Assembly (NCBI GenBank): GCA_046597185.1
Contig: JBKJLF010000178.1
Location: 1 to 18,872, forward strand
Length of the DNA: 18,872 nucleotides
Origin: CAMBDR01 sp046597185
GTDB taxonomy: Bacteria > Pseudomonadota > Gammaproteobacteria > Burkholderiales > Burkholderiaceae_D
Direction of reading: 5' to 3'
The translations under genes were made by a program, and so were the position numbers. This document shows, piece by piece, positions 1-8,200 of the stretch. Position 1 is the first letter of the stretch. Each line of letters begins with the position of its first letter. The notes below the pieces were generated by a model. That model was not told the DNA's origin, ran no database searches, and saw nothing but the letters and a program-made list of their open reading frames with translations.

Positions 1-74
1 GTTTGGTAAGCCAAGCTGGCGTAAAATGGGTATTTTCAAACATATTGGAAAAAACACAGTTAAATCGAATGCCT

Positions 75-103
75 TTGACCTGCGCAATTAAATGCGTTAT
101 GCT
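75..103 (+). promoter_or_regulatory. candidate sigma-70 promoter for the FHA gene
   Basis: TTGACC (75-80) is followed after exactly 17 bases by TATGCT (98-103). That is five of six consensus bases at -35 and four of six at -10. Transcription would begin near 110 and leave a leader of about 175 bases before the ATG at 287. No other convincing pair was seen in 1-286, which holds no gene I can support. This is consensus matching by eye only. Confidence 0.35.
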
Positions 104-286
104 TTGCACTGCGTTGATTTAGGCAAGCTATTGATGCAATAGTGTGATGGCTCGAAAGTGTCGTATTGCGGTATGAATTTATTCGTCAAGGCTGTGAAAT
201 ATGAAACCGCCCCCGTAGGAAGCGGTATAGTATGTGTGGGTATTGCACCAGGTGATCATGTAACGATAATTGGTTCGGAGTAAGTA

Positions 287-1264
287 ATGGCGGTTTTGAA
301 AGAAGAGAATACCCAAAAAAAGTTATTTCTTCGCGGCTTGCATATGTTTGGTCGTAATCCATCGCGCGCCGATACGGTGCTGGGCAATAGCGATGTATCG
401 CAAATTCATGCATCGATACGGTGGAATGGTAAAACCTGGGAAATAACAGATCACAGCCGTAACGGGACATTGCTGGATGGCCGTCGGCTGGTTGCCAATG
501 AAAAGACGGCGCTCGCCGCAGGACAAACGATTCGCTTTTCCCTCGCTTCCGAATCCGGCTGGGTGGTAGAAAACCTCGACCCGCCATGCCCGATGTTGTT
601 GCCAGCTAACGAGGACGAGCCTGTCATACTGTTGCAAGGCTTTCACTTCTTGCCCGATGAAGACACGGCGCAAGCATCGGTGTATTTGTCGGCAGGCAGT
701 CAATGGATGTGGGAAGATGAAGAAGGCCACCGGGTATTGCATGATGGCGATATGGTGATGGTGGGTGACCAAACCTGGAAATTTAATGCCAGAAACGAAA
801 TTGAAGTGACTTCCGATCTGCGTCTGCAAGCCGCGCCTGCCTTGCGAACCGTTCTATTTGATTTTGTCGTCAGTCAAAACGAAGAACATATTTATTTATC
901 GATTGCTATTGATGGTAACGTCATTAATCTTGGTGAACGCACTCACCATTACAGTCTGTTAATTTTGGCGAGAAAACGTTTTGAAGATGCTGAGCGTGGA
1001 ATTGATGTCGCCAGCCAGGGCTGGATTAGTGTGGATGATTTATCTCGCATGCTTGGCCTTGATGCACCTCATGTCAATACGCTGCTGTTTCGTGGACGAA
1101 ACCAAATCGCGCGGGAATGCCCGGATGAGAGCAGTTTGTCGAATGTGATTGAACGGCGGCGTGGTGAAGTGCGTTTCGGGGCGTTTCGTTTTCAAATTGT
1201 ACGCGGGGTGCAAGTGGAGGCTGTGTTTGAGCCACCAGTGAGCCTGACCTTGCTTGGGCGTTGA
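287..1264 (+). CDS. FHA-domain protein with winged-helix-like C-terminus
   Basis: This 325-residue cytoplasmic protein begins with a forkhead-associated (FHA) domain, which binds phosphothreonine peptides. The signature residues are visible in order: G22-R23 (FGRNPS), S38 and H41 (SQIHAS), then D55 and the S57-R58-N59-G60-T61 loop. Residues about 115-170 look like a second, degenerate beta-rich domain ending GDMVMVGDQTWKF. Residues about 200-305 are mixed alpha/beta and resemble the winged-helix domain of transcription factors, so a phospho-dependent regulator is possible. That C-terminal assignment is weak. No signal peptide or membrane segment is seen. The ATG is preceded by CGGAG (276-280) at six bases. 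No Ser/Thr kinase or phosphatase lies in the window, so the partner is unknown. Confidence 0.85.
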   Translation: MAVLKEENTQKKLFLRGLHMFGRNPSRADTVLGNSDVSQIHASIRWNGKTWEITDHSRNGTLLDGRRLVANEKTALAAGQTIRFSLASESGWVVENLDPPCPMLLPANEDEPVILLQGFHFLPDEDTAQASVYLSAGSQWMWEDEEGHRVLHDGDMVMVGDQTWKFNARNEIEVTSDLRLQAAPALRTVLFDFVVSQNEEHIYLSIAIDGNVINLGERTHHYSLLILARKRFEDAERGIDVASQGWISVDDLSRMLGLDAPHVNTLLFRGRNQIARECPDESSLSNVIERRRGEVRFGAFRFQIVRGVQVEAVFEPPVSLTLLGR

Positions 1265-1572
1265 TGCACCAGGTTTGCTGCCGCGATATCCTGCATCCAT
1301 TCTTCCCTTCTTCCCTTCTTCCCTTCTTCCTCGTCATCACTTTTTCCATTTCATTTGGCAGCGATTGCCTGTGTTTGAACGCATCGACTAGCCATCTTCT
1401 GGCTTCCCATGCACGTGTTATCAAGTGTTATGGCGTGTTATTGGCTGTGTTCGATTTTTCTGTTGAAACGCTTTATTCTGGATGCATGGCAGTGTAATCG
1501 ATAGCGCGATGATGGTTTTGCCCGGTCGAAGGCCTTCTGCTCCAGGTGGAGAAACGGAATGAGGGGAATATC
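1265..1572. other. gene-free interval between FHA gene and TPR-like membrane protein
   Basis: About 308 bases without a supportable gene. A frame open from 1261 to 1497 encodes a low-complexity product built on a repeated pyrimidine tract and has no ribosome-binding site, so I do not call it. The interval holds the pyrimidine repeat at 1300-1332, a perfect 10-bp palindrome GAAGGCCTTC at 1528-1537, and a ribosome-binding site (GAGGGG, 1561-1566) for the next gene. I saw no convincing promoter or terminator. Confidence 0.6.
1300..1332 (+). repeat. tandem 8-bp pyrimidine repeat (TTCTTCCC, about 4 copies)
   Basis: Three full copies of TTCTTCCC plus a fourth lacking one base run from 1300 to 1330. 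The uninterrupted pyrimidine strand extends to 1332. The unit is mirror-symmetric, so the tract is a homopurine-homopyrimidine mirror repeat. It lies 35 bases past the FHA stop codon. Confidence 0.85.
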
Positions 1573-2415
1573 ATGTCAAACAATTATAAAAGAATCATTC
1601 AACTATGTTTTGGCGCAAGCTTACTATTGGCGGTCATGGCACCCCAGGCGATTCAGACAAAAAACGAAAAACAGGCAAACCCCGCCGCCAGTTGGAGCCA
1701 ATCACAAATCGAATCACGTATAGAGGAGCTGGAAGCTGAGCACGCGCAGCGTTTAGCATTGTTGCAAGCGAGTAATCCCGAGGCGAAGCAGGAAGCGGTG
1801 TCAAATTCATCCAATACTCTCTCCCAGGTGTTGCCCAATATGTTGGTTTTGCTGGGTATTGCGACAGTGCCAGCTTTATTGCTGTTGCTTTGGCGTATGA
1901 AAAAAGAACAGCCAGTCGTGGTTTTTGATTGGGAGCGCACGGTTACCCTGCAACCAATGCCGGAGTTTGAATCAAGTATTATCAAAATAGCAAATCATGC
2001 AGCCATAAATCGCACCACAAATCAGACTACCAATTCTGCCTCGGGCAGCAGAACAGCTTCGGCACACAAGGTGGGCGCGTTTCCTGATTCCTTTGATTCT
2101 ATTGAATATGAAGTTGTACGGGTGAGTTCCGTGGTAGAGCATAACGATGGCCCGGAATCCGAATCAGTGAGTCTGGAGGGAAATGACTTGATCGAACAAA
2201 CTGCGCCGCTGGCACAAGCCAAATTTTGGAATGCGCTTGATAAATCGGATGTGGCAATCAGTATTTTGGAAGGCGTGGTGGAGCAGGAGCGCACCCCCCA
2301 AAGTTGGCTATTTTTATTGGATTTGTACGCCAAAACGAATCAGGCTTCCAGCTATGAAGCGATGCGTTTGCGCTTCAAAAACTTTTTTAATGGCAAAGTC
2401 CCACCTCTCGAATAG
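1573..2415 (+). CDS. membrane protein with TPR-like C-terminus, ends at in-frame TAG
   Basis: I start this 280-residue protein at the ATG at 1573, which has GAGGGG (1561-1566) six bases upstream. A GTG at 1546 would add nine residues but has no such site. A hydrophobic stretch near residues 9-26 looks like a signal peptide or anchor. A charged, coiled-coil-like segment follows (SQIESRIEELEAEHAQRLAL), then a membrane helix near residues 87-104 before a basic RMKK. The Ser/Thr/Asn-rich middle is probably a flexible linker. The last 70 residues form helical pairs of tetratricopeptide type (ALDKSDVAISILEGVVEQ, then SWLFLLDLYAKTNQASSYEA), as in FimV-like scaffold proteins. The frame stops at TAG (2413-2415), but coding-like sequence continues in the same frame to 2649, so the protein may be prematurely truncated. 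Function not recognised. Confidence 0.7.
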   Translation: MSNNYKRIIQLCFGASLLLAVMAPQAIQTKNEKQANPAASWSQSQIESRIEELEAEHAQRLALLQASNPEAKQEAVSNSSNTLSQVLPNMLVLLGIATVPALLLLLWRMKKEQPVVVFDWERTVTLQPMPEFESSIIKIANHAAINRTTNQTTNSASGSRTASAHKVGAFPDSFDSIEYEVVRVSSVVEHNDGPESESVSLEGNDLIEQTAPLAQAKFWNALDKSDVAISILEGVVEQERTPQSWLFLLDLYAKTNQASSYEAMRLRFKNFFNGKVPPLE

Positions 2416-2436
2416 CGCGCTCAAGGGCAGCAATCA

Positions 2437-2649
2437 TTGCGCTTAAAAGATATGCCTGATTTGGCGCAGCGAATTAATCAGCAATTGCCCGGCAACGGTA
2501 TTTATGCTTTTTTGCGTGGCTTATTGATGGATGATCGTCAAGGTAGCCGTCAAGGTTTTGAGTACAGCGTGTATTGTGATTTGGTGCATTTGTATGAAGC
2601 GGTGTGTGAGGGTAAGAGAATTGAAAACTGCGAAGCAATTTGTGCCTGA
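2437..2649 (+). CDS. in-frame continuation after the TAG, or small re-initiated ORF
   Basis: This frame is in phase with the preceding gene and is open from the base after its TAG through 77 codons to TGA at 2647-2649. If translated alone it could start at TTG 2437, with AAGGG (2423-2427) nine bases upstream, or at ATG 2452. The product of about 70 residues reads like a compact folded segment (YAFLRGLLMDDRQGSRQGFE, then YSVYCDLVHLYEAV), not random sequence. It resembles the natural end of a TPR-type scaffold protein. I favour it being the severed C-terminus of the upstream gene, through a nonsense mutation, a sequencing error or readthrough, with re-initiation as the alternative. No function can be named. 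Confidence 0.5.
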   Translation: MRLKDMPDLAQRINQQLPGNGIYAFLRGLLMDDRQGSRQGFEYSVYCDLVHLYEAVCEGKRIENCEAICA

Positions 2650-2714
2650 AGACAGTCTTGATTTTTATCGATTCACACCAATATAGGGCGAACTATCTCA
2701 CTTGGAGTTCCCCC

Positions 2715-3194
2715 ATGAAACTGTGCAACATTCAACATCTTGCCATCGCCGCCAGCCTGCTTATCGTTTCCGCTTTCGCCTCAGCCGAAAAAATCGGTGA
2801 TGTCACCACGGCATTTAAATTGATTGGCCCCAGCCATAAGGTGGTGGTGGATGTGTTTGATGACCCAAAAGTAGGGGGCGTCAGTTGTTATTTGTCCCGT
2901 GCCAAAACGGGGGGCGTGAGCGGCGCTTTGGGTTTGGCTGAAGATAAGGCTGAAGCATCGGTGGCTTGTCGTCAAGTTGGCAATATCAGCTTTAATGGCA
3001 AACTGGCGCAGCAAGAAGAAGTTTTTTCTGAACGTGCTTCCTTGATTTTCAAACATGTGCGGGTGGTGCGTATGGTTGATGCGAAACGAAATGCCCTGGT
3101 TTATCTGGTGTATTCGGATCGCTTAATTGATGGTAGCCCGAAAAATAGTGTGACGGCCGTGCCTGTGCCGCAATCGCAACCGATTCCAATGTGA
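2715..3194 (+). CDS. creA: CreA-family periplasmic protein
   Basis: The 159-residue product matches the CreA family in length (E. coli CreA is about 157 residues) and in its recognisable core: EKIGDVTTAFKLIGPSHKV, then VDVFDDPKVGGVSCYLSRAK, then LVYLVYSDRLIDGSP. Residues 1-24 form a signal peptide ending AFASA, so the mature protein should be periplasmic. I chose ATG 2715 because TTGGAG (2703-2707) lies seven bases upstream and the signal peptide begins there. An earlier in-frame ATG at 2640 would put 25 unlikely residues before it. In E. coli creA precedes the CreBC two-component genes, but none are found here. The biochemical role of the family is unknown. Two mature cysteines (in GGVSCYLS and SVACRQ) may form a disulfide. 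Confidence 0.9.
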   Translation: MKLCNIQHLAIAASLLIVSAFASAEKIGDVTTAFKLIGPSHKVVVDVFDDPKVGGVSCYLSRAKTGGVSGALGLAEDKAEASVACRQVGNISFNGKLAQQEEVFSERASLIFKHVRVVRMVDAKRNALVYLVYSDRLIDGSPKNSVTAVPVPQSQPIPM

Positions 3195-3339
3195 GCTTGA
3201 GCTGACGGGCGTGGTTTTTTTGTTGCGTGCATTGAAAATTTACATTTTGTGTTCGTTTGCATCCATGGTTCTGGTAAGGTTTGGGTTGAAGTGATCTTTT
3301 TACACCTGTTTTTAACCTTGGATAATATGGAGTCTGCAA

Positions 3340-3717
3340 ATGATTGGATATGTCACTTTAGGAACCAATGATTTACCTCGTGCTGCCGCATTTTATGATG
3401 GCTTGTTGAGCTTGCTGGGTGCCAAGCGGGCCTTTGAAATGGATAGACTGATTGGTTGGAGTACTGGCCCAGGCGCGCCTATGTTGGCTGTGGCCAAGCC
3501 ATTTGACGAATCGCCCGCCACAGCTGGTAATGGCACCATGGTGGCACTGGCGGTTAATAGCCCGGAACAAGTTGACGCCATTTACAAAAAAGCACTGGAA
3601 TTAGGTGCCACTTCCGAAGGTGAGCCAGGCCCACGTGCTGGTGGTGTATTTTATATTGGCTATTTCCGCGATTTGGATGGTAATAAGCTGGATGCATTTT
3701 GCATGATGCCCAAATAA
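3340..3717 (+). CDS. VOC-family (glyoxalase/bleomycin-resistance fold) protein
   Basis: This 125-residue protein has the length and beta-alpha-beta-beta-beta repeat of single-domain VOC proteins. It starts with the strand MIGYVTLGTNDLPRAAAFYD and ends with the typical YFRDLDGNKLDAFCM. It belongs to a subfamily common in Proteobacteria and usually annotated only as VOC family. Where glyoxalase I has a metal-binding His in the first strand and Glu in the last, this protein shows Gly/Tyr and Asp. Classical glyoxalase I activity is therefore doubtful and the substrate is unknown. TGGAG (3328-3332) lies seven bases before the ATG. The gene converges on the minus-strand peptidase gene with only 11 bases between stop codons and no visible terminator between them. 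Confidence 0.88.
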   Translation: MIGYVTLGTNDLPRAAAFYDGLLSLLGAKRAFEMDRLIGWSTGPGAPMLAVAKPFDESPATAGNGTMVALAVNSPEQVDAIYKKALELGATSEGEPGPRAGGVFYIGYFRDLDGNKLDAFCMMPK

Positions 3718-3728
3718 TCGCCCAGGAT

Positions 3729-5219
3729 TTATTTATTCGGATGGCTGGCCGGATGTTGCTTGGCAAGTTCGGCCAGTATTGCTGCCATTTTGCGGCCGAT
3801 AAAAATTTGTGGTTTCGAGTCTTCAAAGCCATTTTGCTTTTCCCGTGCGCGAATGGCGATTTTGGCTTGTTCAAAAGCAGCACTAAAGCTATCGTTTCGG
3901 GCTAATCCATCTTTGAAAAAAGCGTGGCCGAAATACGTGAAATCGGCTTCGTTGTCACAGCCAAACGAGGTTTTATCGGCGGCTGCTGCACTGATGATGA
4001 GGCTGTTATCATTTTTTAAGGGATTGATAAAGCCCCCCGAATAACAGGCAGAAATAATAATGATGCGCCGCTCAATTCCCGATTCTTCCAAAATCTGGCG
4101 TAAAGCTTCGGGGTCCAGATCATTAAAACGCATGGATCCAAAACTTAAAGAAAATTTGAAATCGGCGCTGCCATGTGAACTGAGGTAAAGCATCAAGACA
4201 TCGCGCTCGTGATCCATTACCTGGCTGATACGTTGTAGGGCGGCACGTAAGCTGGTGCTACTGGCGATGGGCGTGGTGCCAGCGCTTTTGCTATGGTTGA
4301 TCAGAATAATGCTGCGCTCTTCGGTATGAAAGCGTTGGCGCATAAATTGATCGACAAAATGAACTTCCTTCATAAATACTTCTTGCTCGGCGGCACCTGC
4401 CGCGCCCACAAAATACACATTCATTTTGTTGCGTGGGCCGGGTTTGATGGCACTTAAGGCTTGTTCCAGCAATTGCGGTTGCAGATAAAAAATATCTTCA
4501 TCAACCGGGCCGGGTGCCGTGCCAGTGACGTTGTTGCTTTCTTCGAGCGGGCGTATCCATAGCGAGCGTTCAACATACACCTGGGACAGTGGGCCAGCAA
4601 TACAAAGCATGGCAATCGGCAGGCATAGCCAGCGCCGGGTTGGTAATTCGAACCAGCGTATGCAGGCAAGAGCCGATGCCAGTGTTAGCCAGGCAATCAC
4701 AAAATAAGACAGTAGCGCCAGCCAATTGGGCACGCTTTGGTTAATCCATGGCCGATCAAGCTGGCGGGAGAGTAAGTTAAAACAAAACTCGATCGGTAAG
4801 TTGGTGGCAAATAATATCACCGCCAATTGCAAGGTTTGTTCACTCTTTCCAACCACGCTGGCCAAAGCCCAACTCGCGATTAGTAGCACCGATACGATAA
4901 ACAGGGCACCCGGTGCGGCAATCAAGGCAAATTCACCTGATCGACCAATATGCGCAAAATCCCAGACCAATTGGTGCAATACCCCCAGTCCAATCAAGGC
5001 AATCAGTTGTCCCCAAGTGGCAGTCAGCCTTGGTTTGGGTAGGCTCATTAGCAACGCAGCACGCAATCCCATTAACACATTGCCAAATAAGCCCGGGCGG
5101 GTAGCGCTCAGTTCCATGGTTGTTGCTGCCAAGGGGTTGGTTGGACTGGTTTCAGAAGAGTGCATGGTGATGGCGGCTGTAATAGGTGCGATAGGTGCGA
5201 TAGGTGCAGTGTTCTGCAC
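3729..5219 (-). CDS. membrane-anchored C13 family (legumain/GPI8-like) cysteine peptidase
   Basis: The 496-residue protein has two parts. Residues about 68-216 contain five hydrophobic segments (near 71-88, 97-123, 129-149, 166-187, 197-213). Residues about 264-480 form a caspase-fold C13 peptidase. The catalytic His is H349 in LYLSSHGSADF and the Cys is C392 in IIISACYSGGFINPL. The downstream SFGCDNEADFTYFGHAFF is typical of bacterial C13 proteins. The domain would lie on one face of the inner membrane, probably periplasmic; substrates are unknown. The first in-frame start is GTG 5219, three bases after the kinase stop codon, without a visible ribosome-binding site. ATG 5165 or 5117 are alternatives, so the N-terminal 18-34 residues are uncertain. 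The spacing suggests cotranscription and translational coupling with the kinase gene. Confidence 0.85.
   Translation of the reverse strand: MQNTAPIAPIAPITAAITMHSSETSPTNPLAATTMELSATRPGLFGNVLMGLRAALLMSLPKPRLTATWGQLIALIGLGVLHQLVWDFAHIGRSGEFALIAAPGALFIVSVLLIASWALASVVGKSEQTLQLAVILFATNLPIEFCFNLLSRQLDRPWINQSVPNWLALLSYFVIAWLTLASALACIRWFELPTRRWLCLPIAMLCIAGPLSQVYVERSLWIRPLEESNNVTGTAPGPVDEDIFYLQPQLLEQALSAIKPGPRNKMNVYFVGAAGAAEQEVFMKEVHFVDQFMRQRFHTEERSIILINHSKSAGTTPIASSTSLRAALQRISQVMDHERDVLMLYLSSHGSADFKFSLSFGSMRFNDLDPEALRQILEESGIERRIIIISACYSGGFINPLKNDNSLIISAAAADKTSFGCDNEADFTYFGHAFFKDGLARNDSFSAAFEQAKIAIRAREKQNGFEDSKPQIFIGRKMAAILAELAKQHPASHPNK
5182..5208 (+). repeat. 9-bp tandem repeat ATAGGTGCG, three copies
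   Basis: Two perfect copies of ATAGGTGCG and a third differing in its last base. The repeat lies at the 5' end of the peptidase gene as read on the minus strand and encodes the Pro-Ile-Ala iterations at residues 6-13. It may be non-coding if a later start codon is used. Confidence 0.85.
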
Positions 5220-5222
5220 AGC

Positions 5223-8200
5223 TTAGGGCAATAATTCGCGTGCCAAGTCGAATTCGTATTGGCTGATGTGGTTGGCCAATCGTTTGATGGTATTTTCCGG
5301 CAAAATAAAAGACAGACTACCTTTGATTTGCAGCAGGTAGTCTTCGGCATCAATGTTGTTGTCTTCAAGCAAGGCGCACAGGTGACGCATTTTTTCTGGC
5401 GCGTCCGGGTCGGGTAGGCTGGCAACGGCTAGCGCCCCTGACCCTGCTCCGCCTGAAAAATAGTTATCCAGGCTATTGATAACGGTGTGCAATTCGTTTG
5501 CCAACTGTTCCAATTGCGAGTTCAGTTGCGATCCGGCGTGTTCATTTTGGCAATTCAGTTCCACCTCCTGCGCGACCAAGGCCAGTTTTTGTGCGCCGAT
5601 ATTGCTGGCCAGACCGCGTAAGGTATGCGCTCCACGGCTGGCATCCTGCCATTGCTGTTGCTCAATTTGCTGATGTAATTGCTGTACGGCATTGCGTTGC
5701 GATTGGCAAAACCGCTCCAATAACTGGATGTAGAGGCGCAAATTTCCCGCCATATGGCTTAAGCCAACATTGCTGTCTATCCCGATCAAGGGTAAGGGCT
5801 TATTGCTTGCTGCTGCTTTGGGTGTTGGCTGCGTGCTTAATTTTGTACCTGCGTGCTCATGTTCTTTGGGGACCCAATTCATCAGGGTTTGGAACAAGGT
5901 TTCCGGATTGATCGGCTTGGTTAAATAGTCTTGCATGCCTTCGGCTAAGCAACGATCACGAATTTCAGTCAAAGCATGGGCCGTCATCGCAATGATAGGG
6001 ATGTGATTAAATTGCGGATATTGGCGAATCGCAATCGTCGCCTCATGCCCATCCATATCTGGCATTTCTAAATCCATCAAAATCAAATCGTAATAGTCGG
6101 CTTCGGCCGCCTTCAGCTTGTCGATGGTTTCGCGCCCGGTGACGGCAATTTCGGTTTCTACGCCAATCAAGCCTAATAATTCAATCGCGATTTGTTGGTT
6201 GATGTCATTGTCTTCAGCCAGCAAGGCACGCACATTTTTAAACTGGAATTGCGGTGCATGGCGTGCCGCAACCACATTCACTTGTGGTGCGAACAGCGAA
6301 GCCAGGGTGTCAAATAAGGTCGATTGGCTAATAGGTTTAAACAAGAAGCCGGAAACCCCGGCGCTTTCTGCTTCCTCTTGCACTTCTTCACGCCCAAATG
6401 CGGTCATGAGGACAATATCCGGCTGGGCTTTCAAGTGTGCGTTGGCGCGGATACGTCGGATAAAGCTGATCCCGTCACCTTGTGGCATCAGCCAATCGGT
6501 CAGCACCAGTTTATAAGGGTCGCCCGACTGATCTGCCGATTGGATCGCGCCGAACGCTTGATGCGCATCACTTGCCAAATCCACGCGTAACCCCAGAGCT
6601 TGCAAAGCATGGCCTAAAATTTCCCGTGCCGACTGGTTGTCATCGAGCACCATAATGCGTGCGGCGTTCAGAGCTGCAGGCAAAACATGGGCCATGCGAC
6701 TTTCGCCCGCCGACAGGTCGAGTTTAATACGCAGGTCAAAATGAAAACACGACCCTTTATTGATTTCGGTATCGACCTTGATGCGACCACCCATCAATTC
6801 CACCAATCGTTGGGAAATCGATAGGCCCAGGCCCGTGCCACCGTATTTGCGCGTGGTCGAGCCATCGGCCTGGCTAAAGGCGCGAAAGAGTTTGGCGCTT
6901 TGTTCCGGCGTCATGCCGATTCCGGTATCGCGCACCGTGAAGCGCAGGGTAACCTGGTCGTCCTGAACCGGAACCAGAACGGTACAAGCGAGTTCAATTT
7001 CACCATTGGGCGTAAATTTAATCGCATTGTTAATTAAATTGGTGAGTACCTGGCCCAGGCGTAATGGGTCACCTTGCAATTTGCGCGGTACGTCGTGCGG
7101 AACCCGGAACAGGTATTCCAGATTTTTGTCGTTGGCTTTTTGGCTGGTGATATTGGCAACATTGAGTAGCACTTCATCCAGTGTAAAGGGAACATCTTCC
7201 ACATCCAGTTTGCCCGCCTCGATTTTTGAAAAATCGAGAATATCGTTCAAAATGCCCAGTAGCGACAAGCCTGCCCGGTGGATTTTATTGACGTAATCGA
7301 GTTGCTTGGGGTTGAGTTCGGTGCGTAGTGCCAAGTGCGCCATACCAATGATGGCATTCATCGGGGTGCGAATTTCGTGGCTCATATTGGCCAGGAATTC
7401 GGATTTAAGCTGGGTTGCTTCTTCCGCTTTTTGTTTGGAAATAGCCAATTCTTCAGCGTGTAAGCGCACTTGTTTGTCTTGTTGCAATAAACGGATTTCC
7501 GTTGCGCGCAAGGTGGCCAGGGTTGCTTCCAGTTGTGAATAGGCATCTGCATTATCCAAGGCAACGGCAGCGTAGCCGGCCAGTGTGCGCAGCATATTTA
7601 AATGAACTGGCTGGTAGGAATACTTTTGAAAACTTTGTACACCTAATACACCCAGCACTTTGTCTTTGATTAACATCGGGACAAACAGGCCCGATTGGGG
7701 CACGGTGTTTTCATTGGTGCCAATTAATTGGGTTTCCCGGCTCCAATTAAAGTCGCGCAAATCGGGTTGGTAGTGTTGTAAATCAACATCGACATCGTTG
7801 ATATAAATTTCGCGCCGATGTTTAATACACCATGCGGCCAATTGGCTTGGGTCTTCCATCGTGCGTTGGTAGGGCTGCATGAGTTGATCCCAGCACATGG
7901 TGAAGGGAAATTCAATCACGTTTTGCTCGGCCCGATAAAAACCGACACCAAAGAATTCGGCGATCATTAATTCATGCACGTAGCGGTACAGCGTTTGCAT
8001 GATGTTGTCGCGATTTAAACTGGCGGTGATTTCGCGCCCAATTTCACTCAAAACAGAAATGTTTCGATGAGCCAGTTCAACGCTTTCTTTTTGCTTTTCG
8101 ACTTGCTCTTTTTGACTCATCAACTCGGCGGTGCGCAAAACAATGGTTGCTTCCAGATTGCTATGGTAGGCATCGAGCTTTTGGCGCAAATCGAATGTTT

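Noticed and set aside
1261..1497. Small plus-strand frame overlapping the FHA stop codon
   Set aside because: The product is low-complexity Phe/Pro/Ser from the pyrimidine repeat, there is no ribosome-binding site, and no recognisable family.
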